DNA of 64,000 nt from Trebouxia sp. TZW2008. Its lineage: Eukaryota; Chlorophyta; Trebouxiophyceae; Trebouxiales; Trebouxiaceae. Position 1 is the first letter of the stretch, and each line of letters starts with the position of its first letter. Shown in pieces: positions 33,601-43,400 of this stretch. A program made the translations under genes and the position numbers. The notes below the pieces were generated by a model, which ran no database searches, was not told where the DNA came from, and was given only the letters and a program-made list of their open reading frames with translations. The stretch covers positions 214,261-278,260 of the forward strand of contig BDIU01000277.1 of NCBI GenBank assembly GCA_002118135.1, in the 5' to 3' direction.

Positions 33601-35984
33601 TGAAATTGCAAGCCTGGCAGGCAATGAAAGTGTGGCCATGTGTTGAGTCAGTCGCGCAGCCCTGAAATCATCAGAAAATCTTCGCTGCCATTCACACCAC
33701 ATGTAGTCAGTCATTGATGCTGTGACATTCTGCTTTTCTCAAAGCAGCAAAACAGGCAAAGCCAGAGAAAGGCCTGCCAGGAGGCCTCACAGCAAACACT
33801 GTTCTCAAAAGTTCTGCAAAATCTGAATATCCATTGTGTGTGTCTGCAGGGCCTCCTCACAGGCGGTCCAGCACAAGTCCCTCCACAACACAGAAGATTC
33901 GCAGCATCAACCGGGAAGCACAGAAGAATGACATGATTAAGGAGCGCCTGGACCACTGGAAAGCTGAGATGCGGTGAGGCTTCTGCTCTACTTGTGTATT
34001 TTGAGACTCAGCGTTGGCAAGCAGCATTATTTTTTGAGGGGAGACTTTTGAGGGAATGCAAGACGTCTTGTGATTGAAAGCACGAGTGTAGCAGCATTGT
34101 TTGTTGACATGACTCAATCTAGGTTGAGTGACATGTGCGCTGAGCCTGCAGACAACATGGTTGAAGGCTGGGAGCATGACTGAACGTTACAAGTGATTAC
34201 AACTAATGAACTTTTTCAGAAGCATAGCTTGCTGAAGCTTTTGAGTGGCTCACCTTCCAGTGGTGCTCGCAGTGAGAAAGGGGAGGAGCTGAGAGCAGCT
34301 GTCGAGGAATGGCAGACCAAAAGGGCGGTGCCAGAACCACGCCTCACCACAGGCTTCCTGGATGGTATCCAACCCATTGTTGACAGCTATGAGCTCAAGG
34401 TAAAGTGGCTGCTTGCCTGGCAGCACGTGCATCGGTATTTGCAGAGTGTGCAGATTGCAGCAGCAAGCTGGTACTCTATCTTTGGACACCTTACATTTTG
34501 CCAGAAGTATGGGCGTCAAAAGCTGTTTGGCTGCAGGTGCGTCTTGAGCACATGCTACAGCGGTTGCATAGCTTGCAGGATGCAGCGCCAACCTCCAGAC
34601 CAACCAAGCTGTTACCTTATCTGTATGTCTGAGGCGCAATGGAAGCAGCCTCCCTACATGTGATCTCTCTGGGAATTGAAACAGACCTCATTTTGCATCA
34701 AGGACCGGGCTCACAAAGCAATCATTCTCTCTTTGACTGCAGGTCAGATTGGAGCACATGCTGCAGCGACTGCGCAGCTTACAGGATGCAGCAGCAACTT
34801 CCAGACCCACCAAGCTACTACCACACTTATATGTGTCAGGCGCAGTTGAGGCAGCCTCCTTACACGTGTTGCGGCATCTGGGCATCACCCATATTCTGAA
34901 TGCCACAGAAGACCTACTGCAGCCAGACGACTCCCAGAACTTTGTGTAGGGTATCTCATCCTCCTAGTCATGTTGCTGAATGCACTGCAAAGCGGTCGCA
35001 ATGGCAAAGCGTTGGTCATTCAGGCTTTGTGGCATACATTGATCATCACATGCTGGTTCTCACCAGAAAGCTGGTTGCTGGAATGACCTGGGTTGAACCT
35101 GTCAATAAGGTGTACACAGCACACATTGTTGGCAGGCTCAGCCACGGTCATTCCACTTTCCACTGCTGCATTGGCATGAAGTGATGCAGACCTAGAAAAT
35201 GCCACGTGTGATGTTTGCATACATTGCATGCTCAGTCGTTGCATGCAACATGATCCAGTTGTTGATGCTTGTGATGTTTCAGATGACTACTGTGGTAACT
35301 TGCAGTGTCTTGTACGGCCTTATCAGACATATGAGACATGTTAGCTGACTCATTCCTGCTTGGTCAGGTGTCGCCGCTATTGCCTGAAAGATGTAGAAGA
35401 ACAGGAAATCATCCCCTTCTTTTCCCAAGCCACAGACTTCATCAACGAGGCTCAGCAAAGTGGCGGCATAGTCCTGCTGCATTGCCATGAGGGCAAATCT
35501 AGGTCAATCACCTTGGCCTTGGCATATCTCATGCAAGAGAAGGAATGGACTCTGAAAGAGGCTTTGGAGTTTGTCAGTCAGCATAGACCTTGCGCTAATC
35601 CCAATGCTGGGTTCATGACTCAGCTGCTGAAGCTGGAGGAGAAGCTACATGGCAAGAAGACGGTGAAGGTGCTGTTGATTGTTGATCACGGACGTCGTGC
35701 TGCACAGTATCAATCCCATGGCAGCTAGCTTGCCAATCTTGTGTTGTCAGCTGCTCAGTTATCTTATCGCTTTTGACAAAGAAAGCATGTTGCATACAAG
35801 GGCAGCAATGTCTTTTGCGATGGCATTCGACATCTGTCAGAAATGTCTGACTTGGCATGTCATGCAGGTTAAGCGTACCAAGCCAGACCCACGAGTCTGC
35901 TCCATCTGTCATGAAGTTGTTGGCGTGTCAAAGGCGTCCCTTTCAGTGCACGTGAAGAAGCAACATCCAGACTCTGCTGGGTAG
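22750..35984 (+). CDS. PHS1: PHS1-like kinase / dual-specificity phosphatase
   Basis: Homologue of plant PROPYZAMIDE-HYPERSENSITIVE 1, an actin-fragmin-kinase-like tubulin kinase fused to a MAPK-phosphatase-type domain that controls cortical microtubules. Exons in phase: 22750-22915 (tentative; alternative ATG 22873), 23376-23510, 23655-23719, 23890-24109, 24494-24676, 25638-25834, 26896-27092, 28131-28242, 28987-29100, [one unresolved, possibly starting at 32511], 32864-32959, 33334-33505, 33850-33973, 34228-34399, 34743-34945, 35368-35668 and 35868-35984. Kinase part: LVMEYVPGTALF, LLDMLLGNADRFPCEALGWR, VAIDATVQRRPP. Linker: IKERLDHWKAEM and TGFLDGIQPIVDSYELK. Phosphatase: LGITHILNATEDL and HCHEGKSRS, with the nucleophile Cys at 35483-35485. 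The C-terminus has a C2H2-like finger (CSIC...HVKKQH), as in plant PHS1. Exon 10 and the N-terminus are uncertain. Introns are swollen by partial exon copies. Confidence 0.85.
24768..25062 (+). repeat. Three copies of the PHS1 exon-5 donor boundary
   Basis: Segments ending near 24843, 24958 and 25062 copy the last part of exon 5 (ATGGCAGAGGCATTGGA ... CCTAGAGGTGAG) with progressive decay. All lie downstream of the genuine exon end at 24676. Confidence 0.85.
25270..25637 (+). repeat. Two copies of the 5' part of PHS1 exon 6
   Basis: Segments at about 25275-25425 and 25466-25570 copy the start of exon 6 (GGTGACTTGGTAGAGATCAA, later TTCAAGCCAGCAGA). The first has a frame-breaking stop. Both lie upstream of the genuine exon at 25638. 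Confidence 0.9.
25948..26265 (+). repeat. Three copies of the PHS1 exon-6 donor boundary
   Basis: GACATCTGTGCGCCCAACTG and the following GCAAAAGGTGAG recur at about 25948, 26058 and 26221. All lie downstream of the genuine exon end at 25834. The last copy has lost the donor (GCAAGAAATGAG). Confidence 0.95.
26358..26895 (+). repeat. 118-bp tandem array copying the PHS1 exon-7 acceptor boundary
   Basis: Exon-like starts occur at about 26358, 26477, 26595, 26713 and (truncated) 26825 before the genuine exon at 26896. Each unit is a CAG acceptor, then GGCAGCACAGCAGCAGAGTG, then GGCAAGCGGGGTGCTGA, then a short intron-like tail. Spacing is 118-119 bp for the first four. Confidence 0.95.
27203..27757 (+). 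repeat. Three copies of the PHS1 exon-7 donor boundary
   Basis: Segments 27203-27285, about 27483-27540 and 27675-27757 copy the last part of exon 7 (GCCAGCAAGCCTTTTGGTG, GACAAGCTGGAACAAACTGC, GATCTTGGCAGGT). Two keep a usable GGCAG/GT donor. They lie in a 1038-nt intron that is stop-free in the frame of exon 7. Confidence 0.95.
27590..27660. repeat. CTG/GCT trinucleotide-rich tract
   Basis: An imperfect (CTG)n/(GTT)n run in the same intron. It encodes Leu- or Ala-rich junk in the forward frames and Ser-rich junk on the other strand. Confidence 0.85.
27960..28130 (+). repeat. Two decayed copies of the 5' part of PHS1 exon 8
   Basis: TTGTTCCTGCTGGACATGCT and GGGCAATGCAGGCAGATTTT at about 27978-28030, and a shorter copy at about 28083-28115, parallel genuine exon 8 at 28131. 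Both lie upstream and cover only the 5' part. Confidence 0.85.
28545..28986 (+). repeat. Three ~145-153 bp copies of the PHS1 exon-9 acceptor boundary
   Basis: CAGGACAG followed by a GTAGCCACAGATGCCACA-like stretch occurs at about 28545, 28698 and 28844, then in the genuine exon at 28987. Each copy keeps the acceptor and roughly the first 50 nt of the exon and then diverges. Confidence 0.95.
29150..29758 (+). repeat. Four copies of the PHS1 exon-9 donor boundary
   Basis: Copies of GATGCTGCATGCAATCGGCT... ending AATGATGCTGAGGTA end at about 29242, 29427, 29552 and 29757, downstream of the genuine donor at 29101. The first is longest, beginning at GATGCCACAGTGCAGC. All four keep a GAG/GTA donor-like end. 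Confidence 0.95.
30281..30325. repeat. Short dispersed repeat, copy 2
   Basis: TTGTCTGTATGACC followed by GGGTCCCTATGACA, matching 21722-21770. It lies in a PHS1 intron. Confidence 0.6.
30330..31720. repeat. ~255-270 bp intronic tandem repeat, about five units
   Basis: The landmark ACATGACTGAATGCCAGC recurs near 30478, 30733, 31000, 31376 and 31642 (slightly varied in the last two). Other shared parts are ACGCTGTGTACAGTGCTG and CACATAGCATGTTGGCAT. One interval is longer (about 376 bp). The array lies in the PHS1 intron after exon 9 and shows no exon similarity. Confidence 0.9.
33195..33245 (+). repeat. Decayed copy of the PHS1 exon-12 acceptor boundary
   Basis: GCACAGGCCATGGGGGCAGG parallels GCACAGGCCATGAGGGCAGG at 33328-33347. 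It lies upstream of the genuine exon. Confidence 0.75.
34536..34682 (+). repeat. Near-intact copy of the 5' part of PHS1 exon 15
   Basis: The segment repeats the acceptor and about 140 nt of exon 15, 205 bp upstream of the genuine copy (34743). It encodes VRLEHMLQRLHSLQDAA and then TSRPTKLLPYLYV before an in-frame TGA. This is the least diverged copy in the window. Confidence 0.95.
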
Positions 35985-36614
35985 CCCCATGCCCATCTGA
36001 TTGAGCTCAGCGCAAAGTCAGTCAATCCTAGACACCTATGGTCACAAGTCACGAAATCTGATTTTGAACGAAATGATTCAGATGTCTGTCGACATTTGAT
36101 TATTTGCATGGCCTATATAGACAGTGATCAGCCAATGCCAGGATGTGCTTGGGACCAAAGGATATTCTAGCTTGAACGTTTCTGACCATTTCATCACGCG
36201 TGAATTTGCTAAGCTTTTGACACTGAGCGTCGACAACAAGAACGCAAAAGAAGTTAAACTTTGCTGGTCATGGCAGAAGAAGGCTTAGCCTCAGCTCTGG
36301 CTTCAGCTTACTAAGGCCTGCATGAAGCGGCCTCAAGCCCCACAACTCGATTGATTCTATGGTCCACCAGATGCTCGGTGCAGTCAGGACCTGAGCGACG
36401 AGCTCGCGATCGGTAGGAAGCAAGCGTCGAGCGCCCCTGCTGCAGGTACATTCACGTCACCTGCTTTATGCAGATGGTCTCTTGTGCTGAGCTGCCGCCG
36501 CTGTCCGCTGCATGTCATCAAGGTCAGACAAGGAAGGCAGGTGTGACCTGTACAATTATCGTTGGAGTGACTGATCTGCAGGTGTCTGCACAGCAAGTCT
36601 TAGAGAAAGACAAG
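35985..36614. other. Intergenic region downstream of PHS1
   Basis: About 630 bp holding the PHS1 3' UTR and the promoter of the small secreted protein gene. A frame in phase with the next gene starts at ATG 36468, but the ATG at 36615 has the better context. No motif is recognised. Confidence 0.5.
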
Positions 36615-36887
36615 ATGGCTCGCTCCATGGTTGCCGTGCTTCTCTGCAGTTTGATGTTGTCAGCGGTGTTCCTGGCTGACTTGCCGACAGCCCTGTCCCA
36701 AGACACTGCAGCACTTGAGGCAGAATCTTTGGGGCAATACCAGCAAGAGGAGGCTCAAGAGATCCGATTCGACGAGGAGTTGCAAAAGGAGCAAGCCGAA
36801 AGCAAAGTCGCAAAGGACGGAGCTCAAATTGGAAGCCGTCGTCTGGCTCATGCACAATTTGTTGCGGTCCCTGATGGCATTGCGTAA
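36615..36887 (+). CDS. Small secreted protein of unknown function
   Basis: A single-exon frame of 90 residues. The N-terminus is a clear signal peptide (MARSMVAVLLCSLMLSAVFL, cleavage probably after TALS). The mature part is short, Glu/Gln-rich and probably helical (EESLGQYQQ-like, then FDEELQKEQAESKVAKDG), and ends in a small-residue tail. The start is chosen for its CAAGATGGCT context; a longer in-frame version from 36468 would bury the signal peptide. No family is recognised. It lies 630 bp downstream of PHS1 on the same strand and converges with the UPL3 gene. It could also be the first exon of a longer gene, but I see no further exon before 37475. Confidence 0.55.
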   Translation: MARSMVAVLLCSLMLSAVFLADLPTALSQDTAALEAESLGQYQQEEAQEIRFDEELQKEQAESKVAKDGAQIGSRRLAHAQFVAVPDGIA

Positions 36888-37474
36888 TCCGATTCGCCAC
36901 AACAATCCTATCTACATTCAAGCTCTTGTGTAGCACTTGATCCAGCAACCGTCTGAGCAAAAATTGTTTTGTTGTATGTGTATCATACTATGTATGACTG
37001 AGTTGTATAGTTGGTCCGTGGATGCATTATGCTGATACAAGCCTCAGAGCCACAAGTTTAGAAGGTTGTCACAATCTCGAATGATGGCATGTTGCAGTTG
37101 CTGTAGGTAGAATGCAACATCTTTAATTTGGCATCGCGCTTGGTCAACATGCACCGTTCGCAAAGCTACACTTGCCTGACAGTGCAATCAAGTGACTGGC
37201 TGCATGCTTAAGCGCTGCAGTACGATGCAGCGCAATGTAGCTACGCGTACTAATTTACAAATCCAGCCAAACTGCTTTGCATATGTAGTTGTGGTGTTCA
37301 GCTTAGTTGTACAGATTCTTGATGCAAGACCTATCAAGACGTGATGAGAAGCCACGCAAGCAGCTAAGCGTGCCCAAGCCAAAAAACGTATCACTTGATT
37401 GATAGACTGTGCATGCACATGCTAGGTGCGTAGAACGTCTTGAGCAAAAGAAAGCACAAAAAGACAGCTGCAAT
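36888..37474. other. Convergent intergenic region
   Basis: About 590 bp between the stop codons of the small secreted protein gene (+) and the UPL3-like gene (-), presumably two 3' UTRs. Nothing coding is recognised. Confidence 0.5.
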
Positions 37475-40400
37475 CTAAGACAGATCAAATGAACCCTGCC
37501 CCTCCCTAATGGCATACAATACACGCTCCTTCATGACAGCTTTGCTGGAGTATGGAGGCAATTTGATGTAGTTGGCACAGGTCATGACTGATGGCAGGTC
37601 ACCATCAGAAAGGACTGACACGCTTCCCTGATGACCCAAAGAAGGACTTGCTGAGGAACCTAGTGACTGAGCCTGGTCAGGAGTCAGACTTGAATGCTTG
37701 CGCACCACTGTCAGCCTGCAAGGCGCAAATCAATGCTGAATGACAAAATACACAGGAGCAGCAATTAAGCAGAAACTGTGCACAGCTCCTGCATCCAGGA
37801 AGCCATCAATGCAGTGACAAAATAAGGCCAAATTTGATTCCATACAGTTTGATTCAGCGCTGATCACAATTTGCATGCCCTTGAGTTGACCAAGTTGCTG
37901 CACAGAAGTTGCATCGTAGAACTGTTCCAACACTGCACACAATACATTGCTGTAGACAAGCAATGAGGGTTGGAACATTAACCGTTGACCATCAAATTGT
38001 TGTATAGGGTGCTGATGCAACAGCTGAATACTGACCTGGGGTGCAGAGCAGCAATGCCACCAGGGGGCAGCCTGGGCGAGCCAGTTACAAAGCGCAAGAA
38101 CCTGCGCTGGTCTGCCGCATCTAGCTCAGTCAGAATATCCAGGAAGAATCTGATGGCAGTGCTGGAGGCTGTGTAGCCATGGTCGAATTTGATGGTGTCT
38201 GTGAGGGCCTCCACTGTCCATTTCTCACCCGTGCCGCACATCATGGCCTCGATCTCATCCTCGAAGAAGCACTTGAGGGCATCCAGCGGGAACACCTCAT
38301 TGAAGCCAGCCCTGTGGCAGGACAAGCAGCATTTGAACGTGGGACTTGACAGGCAACAGCTAACTTCACAGCAATCTGTGCTTGCACACGAGACGACAGT
38401 ACAGAATAGCCCTGCTAAAAAGCAGCACTCAGCCTTGCTGTAGTAGGACTGAGATCCGCTTTTGGGTCCTGCAGTGTTGCGGCAACACCTGTCTCTGAGA
38501 GCGTGTCATTGTCAGAATCACAAAGTTGGCTGCAACATATACAACACCATGCTCTCCTCAGCCGTCATGCAGCATGACTGACAGATAGTGTCCAAAACAA
38601 GCACCTATGCAACCCCAGCATGAAAAGAGCGCTCTTGCAATGCATCACAGCAGCGTGATGAGTTGCAAAATCCCAAAAAAGACTGACCTAAACTGATGCA
38701 TCTGCGCCTTGATGCCTGATTCCAGGTTGGCATCCACAACAGCGCTGATGTAGGCCCCAACATTGGATGCATCAACCATGACATCACTGCCGCTCTTTTT
38801 CAGCTCGTACTCAGGGTAGCCAGGCAGCACAAATGTGAGGCACAAGTCCTCAATAGGGCAGCCGTCGACCAGCAAGGGGCCTTTTTTGCCCTGGGCTTGA
38901 TGAGCCTTATGAGCAGCGTACAGCTTCTCTAGGGTCTGTCCTAGGGCAGAGTCAAATTTGCGGATGTCGTACAGGTCTAGTGGCTGTCCCAAAGCTTTCC
39001 TGCACAGTTGGCAAAGTACAGGTGAGAAATGCACCTGCCTGCAGCACAATTCAGACAGCATGCACATAAGCATCCAGCTCAGCAAGCTTGTGAATTGCCG
39101 CCCATGCTGCTAAGTGCAGCAGTGTTGCACAGGGCTGCCAGTGTCTACACTGATGTTAATTTATGGACAGCTTTCTCATTTGCATGGTACATATCACACC
39201 AGAAATTTGACCTGAATAAGGGTGTGGTAGAAGCTGATGCCTGACTGTGTGACAATGGTATCTCAAACAAGCACAGAACGAGAGCTGCTTCCAGGGTGAT
39301 GCTTTGACAGATGCAAACTTGTAAGTCAAACAATGGCAGCCCGTAGTCCCTAAGTGCCTTGGCTGTGGCTCAGCCTGAAGGTGACTTGACTTGTGTTGCC
39401 TGACACTGGTTCAACAGCAGGGCAGGACGTTACCTAGAGATATGGTACAGTAACCTCTTTTTGTACAAAAAACTTCAATGTAAGGACATTCTCCATGTAA
39501 GGACAATTCAACTGGTGCTCAATCACTGCATGCTGACTGCAGCGGCACCTCTGAGGAAGGACAACTCAGTATAAGGACAAATTTCCTTTGAAACCAAAGC
39601 ACTCGTTCCAAAAAGAATTCACTGTAACTTTACCTGTAAAAGAGATATGACAATGGCAGGTCCAACAGCCTGTTGTCCTGAAGCGCCTTAGCCATGGCTC
39701 TGCCCAGCAGCTTGAAGTGGCTCAACACCCTGTTGCCTTGGAGCAGGTGGGAGGGGAGGGGGGCGGGGAACAGACCCTGGGGCGCCATGACAAACTGCTG
39801 CAGCTGACCATCCAGGGCAATATCTGACTGGACGGCTGCTACACTGGGCTGATCCAGGTTGGTAGCCTTGATGTCTGCCCCTGTTGCTGGCTTCTTGGGT
39901 GTGCCTGTCGTCATTGTTGCAACAGTGAAAAACAGCCCAGCAAGGCTGATGACTGCTGATGACTTCAAGCACAGTTCAAATGATTGAGATAGCACAGGAC
40001 CAAACTGGTTGAAGACACTTGACTGCTCCAGTATGTACCTAGCTGGGGCTGCTGAGCCTGTCTAGCACACGTCTTGAATGAATGAATGAGTGCTGATGAC
40101 TGCGCAAGCCCACTTGATGCCTGACAAAACACCTTGCAACTGAGCACATGTTGCAGCAATGTCCTGTGCTGACAACATTCTGAGCCAGAGTGCTGATGGG
40201 ACAAAAGACCAAGCTCTTGTGCTTGCATGTTGATTGCACATGTTGCACTTGACTTTCTGCATTTGTAATGCAGACACAAGAGATGCCAGATGCTGCTACA
40301 TTGATGCTGCTATGATGAGCCACAAACAACGCAGCTGACAATGTCAGGGAGGGCCTGACCTTGAGCAGCCGCAGCCTCAGTGTCTTTGCCGTTGTCAGAG

Positions 40401-43400
40401 CGCCACATGCCCAAGCCCTTGCGCTGCAGCTCATGGGACAGCAGGGTGTAGAACTCCAGGGTGGGTCCCAGGCCAGTGCCTATCTCGCCAAAGTACTCCA
40501 GCTCTAGGACTGCTCTGTGGGAGGCGTATGTCTCCATCACCTTCTCTGCTGACAGCAGCATGTTCTTGCGAGACACACGCACCTGCACAGTATAACTTGT
40601 GAGTTGAACTGCTGTTCAGGCTGTTTATAGTGGCAAAGATTCCTGTCATGACGTCTAACAATGGAGACAGTTTGCTTTTTGCATGCTCTCAATGATGTGT
40701 GTCCTCATTGCATACTTGTGCTGTGCCTGATTATGCATTTTGACAGGTCTTGATATGGCGCCTGCCATGACACTCTTTGGAGTGCTTTGTCTCTTGACTG
40801 GACAGTCCTTAGAGCAGACGCAAACTAGCATTGTGGAGACATGCGGTGGAAGATAGGCACTGAGTGGCAAAACATCACACTTTTTTGTGATTTGTGCTGA
40901 TGATGCCTAGCGCCTTCTTGGCCCTCGATTGAGGAGTCACATACAATGCTGAATCTTTTGACAAAATTGCATGAGCTGACCAAAGAAAGGTATCAAAACA
41001 TGCTGCTGAGAGTCACAGTCGCATCCTCACTTGAAGTGCCACAATAGCAGCAGGCACAATACATACTTGCGTGGCGCTCAAAGATGCTGTACTGATGATG
41101 CACAGCACCTTCTGAGGGCAACGACAATATGTTTTGAGCCCATCCATACTGCACCACATGAAGTGTAGATCTTGTTGAAATCTTCACTGAGCTTAAACCA
41201 TTCCAACTGATTCAAGATGCATGCATAAAGACTAATTTTGGTCTTGAGCATTGGCACCCATGTAAAAGAATCTTAATGCCAGTCCAAAGAAGCTTGCTGA
41301 TCACCATGAGGCACTGCCAACAAACTTTTGCCTGCACAACTTGTGATTACTAACTTTTGCACATCCTAATCTATAGACACAAGTCTGCTGATGCAGCCAA
41401 CAAACAGGGAGAGCTGCATGTCAGCAAACATGCAGTAGTAAAGGACTTGCAATGACCCTGTGCATGCTGTCTACCATAAACTGCGAGTATCTGTATGTTT
41501 CAGCAGGTGAATCACATGAATCAGTCAGCACTGTCTCAGCTGTCCATGCAATCATTTGTGCAAAAAGCAGAATGGTTGGTCATGACATACACACATACCT
41601 TCTGCCTGGTTAAGCGTCCAACCCTGAGTTCCCTGACATCTCTGTCTGCATTGCCAGCGCTGCCGCCCTCAGCATTCTGGAGCTGCTGCAGATGATGTAG
41701 CGCCCGTGCCAGCCCAAAGGCTGTGCAGTAGAAGTAACGGCGCCTGATGTCAAAGGGAAACAAGAACTTGCAGGAGAAGACCAGCTGACTGCACCAGCTG
41801 GGCAGGGTGTCACCACAGATGGCTAGGACATCCTGCAGGCAAGCAAATTTGAATTGCAGCTGTATGCTCCACTCCTTCAATGAACACCATCTTTTCTCAT
41901 GCGTCAAGAACTGACTTCTCAGGATTGCTGTATGGTGTGAACAGAAACCTGCTAAACGCAATCCTTGCGACAAAGCTGGACTACAATGTCTGAGTGGTAA
42001 AGGGACAGGGAGGAAGAGCAGGCAGAGATGGTCATGTTGGCTGCAATGACATTGCAACTTGACAATCTGCTTTGCTGAAATCAGCAGGCAACATTGACAG
42101 CCAGGCTGATGCTTTTATTACAGACCACGGCAAGCATTGCGCACTGTATGTCAAACAACTCCAGAAGAGGTGCCTGTGCACAAGCATAGAGGGTCTGTGA
42201 AGCGCTCAAAAAAAGCTGTTTTGTCGTGTCAGAGCTCAAGCTGCTCTCTGATACCATACAGGCATGTACTGTTGATAGGTGAAAAGCTCTGCTGCAGAGA
42301 GCATAAGGGCTGAGCATCACTATGCCATTCAGTGTTGACATAAGGCTCAACTGGAAAGAGCAGTCAGACCTTGAGCTGCTGAGCCAGTTTGGGGGCGAGC
42401 TTGTTGCTGGTGAACTTTTCCCTGGCTACCATGTGATTGTGCTTGATCAGCTTTTTGCTATTGTCAGTGCGCCCCTTCAAGCCATCCTCATACAGAGCTA
42501 GGTGACCCCCGCATCTGTGCACAGCCAGCTCATGTCAGCAGAGCAGCAGCAAAACATGCTGATATTGTGCTCACTTCTTCAATTGAACAGCAAGTACTAG
42601 ACAAATCAGATGCTGCGCTACACCTCAAGTCATGAAGGGAAGCATGCTTTGCCTGCGACGTGATGCTGAGCCTGCTGTCACAAAGCAGCACATGATACAC
42701 TGAGCACTAAAACCAAGACCTACATGCAATGCAGAAGCAACAAAGGTGCAAATGATATTGTCAGCGCAATATAGGAGCCTGTGCATCTTCTGGCAATTTG
42801 CATTGCCCTGAATGCCTGCATGCACAATGGGGAAATGGACACGCATGTTGGATGCAAAGCTGCAGCGCAAAGTCACCTGTTGAGACACTCCAGGAGCTTC
42901 AGCACAAACAGGACATCATGTACAGCAGAGGGCGCCTGCAGGGAATTGGGCAAGGCAGGGTACAGCAGTTCAGCCAAGGGGGAGTCTTTGAGGGGGTCTC
43001 TGCAGTTGGGCGGGGGCGCCCCTAGACTCAGCTGCGCAAGGCTTGTCATGGTGCTGTCAGCCTGCTCTACATTGTCTTCCATGTTCTCATACCTGCAGCA
43101 GAGGCTGAGGCTGGCAAGAAGTGTGTACACAGGACTGTCAAGCTGTCACTGTTGTTCATGGCCAGCAGGTTTGTGACATGTCACTGGAGTACAGTAACTT
43201 CTCTATGTAAGGACACTCAATGCAAGGACATTCTGCATGTAAGGACAGTGCAATTGGTGACCAATCGCTGCATCCTGACTGCATTGGCCTCTCTGAATAA
43301 GGACAACTCAATATAACGACATTTTCCTTGGGAACCAAAGCAGTCGTTACAGAGAGAGGTCAGTGTAGTCTGGTATGCCATTTGCTTCATGCAGGTGTGC

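Noticed and set aside
41495..42057. Open frames overlapping UPL3 exon 21 on either strand
   Set aside because: Only the minus-strand stretch 41832-41599 joins in phase with its neighbours and matches the family; the rest is intron or antisense.
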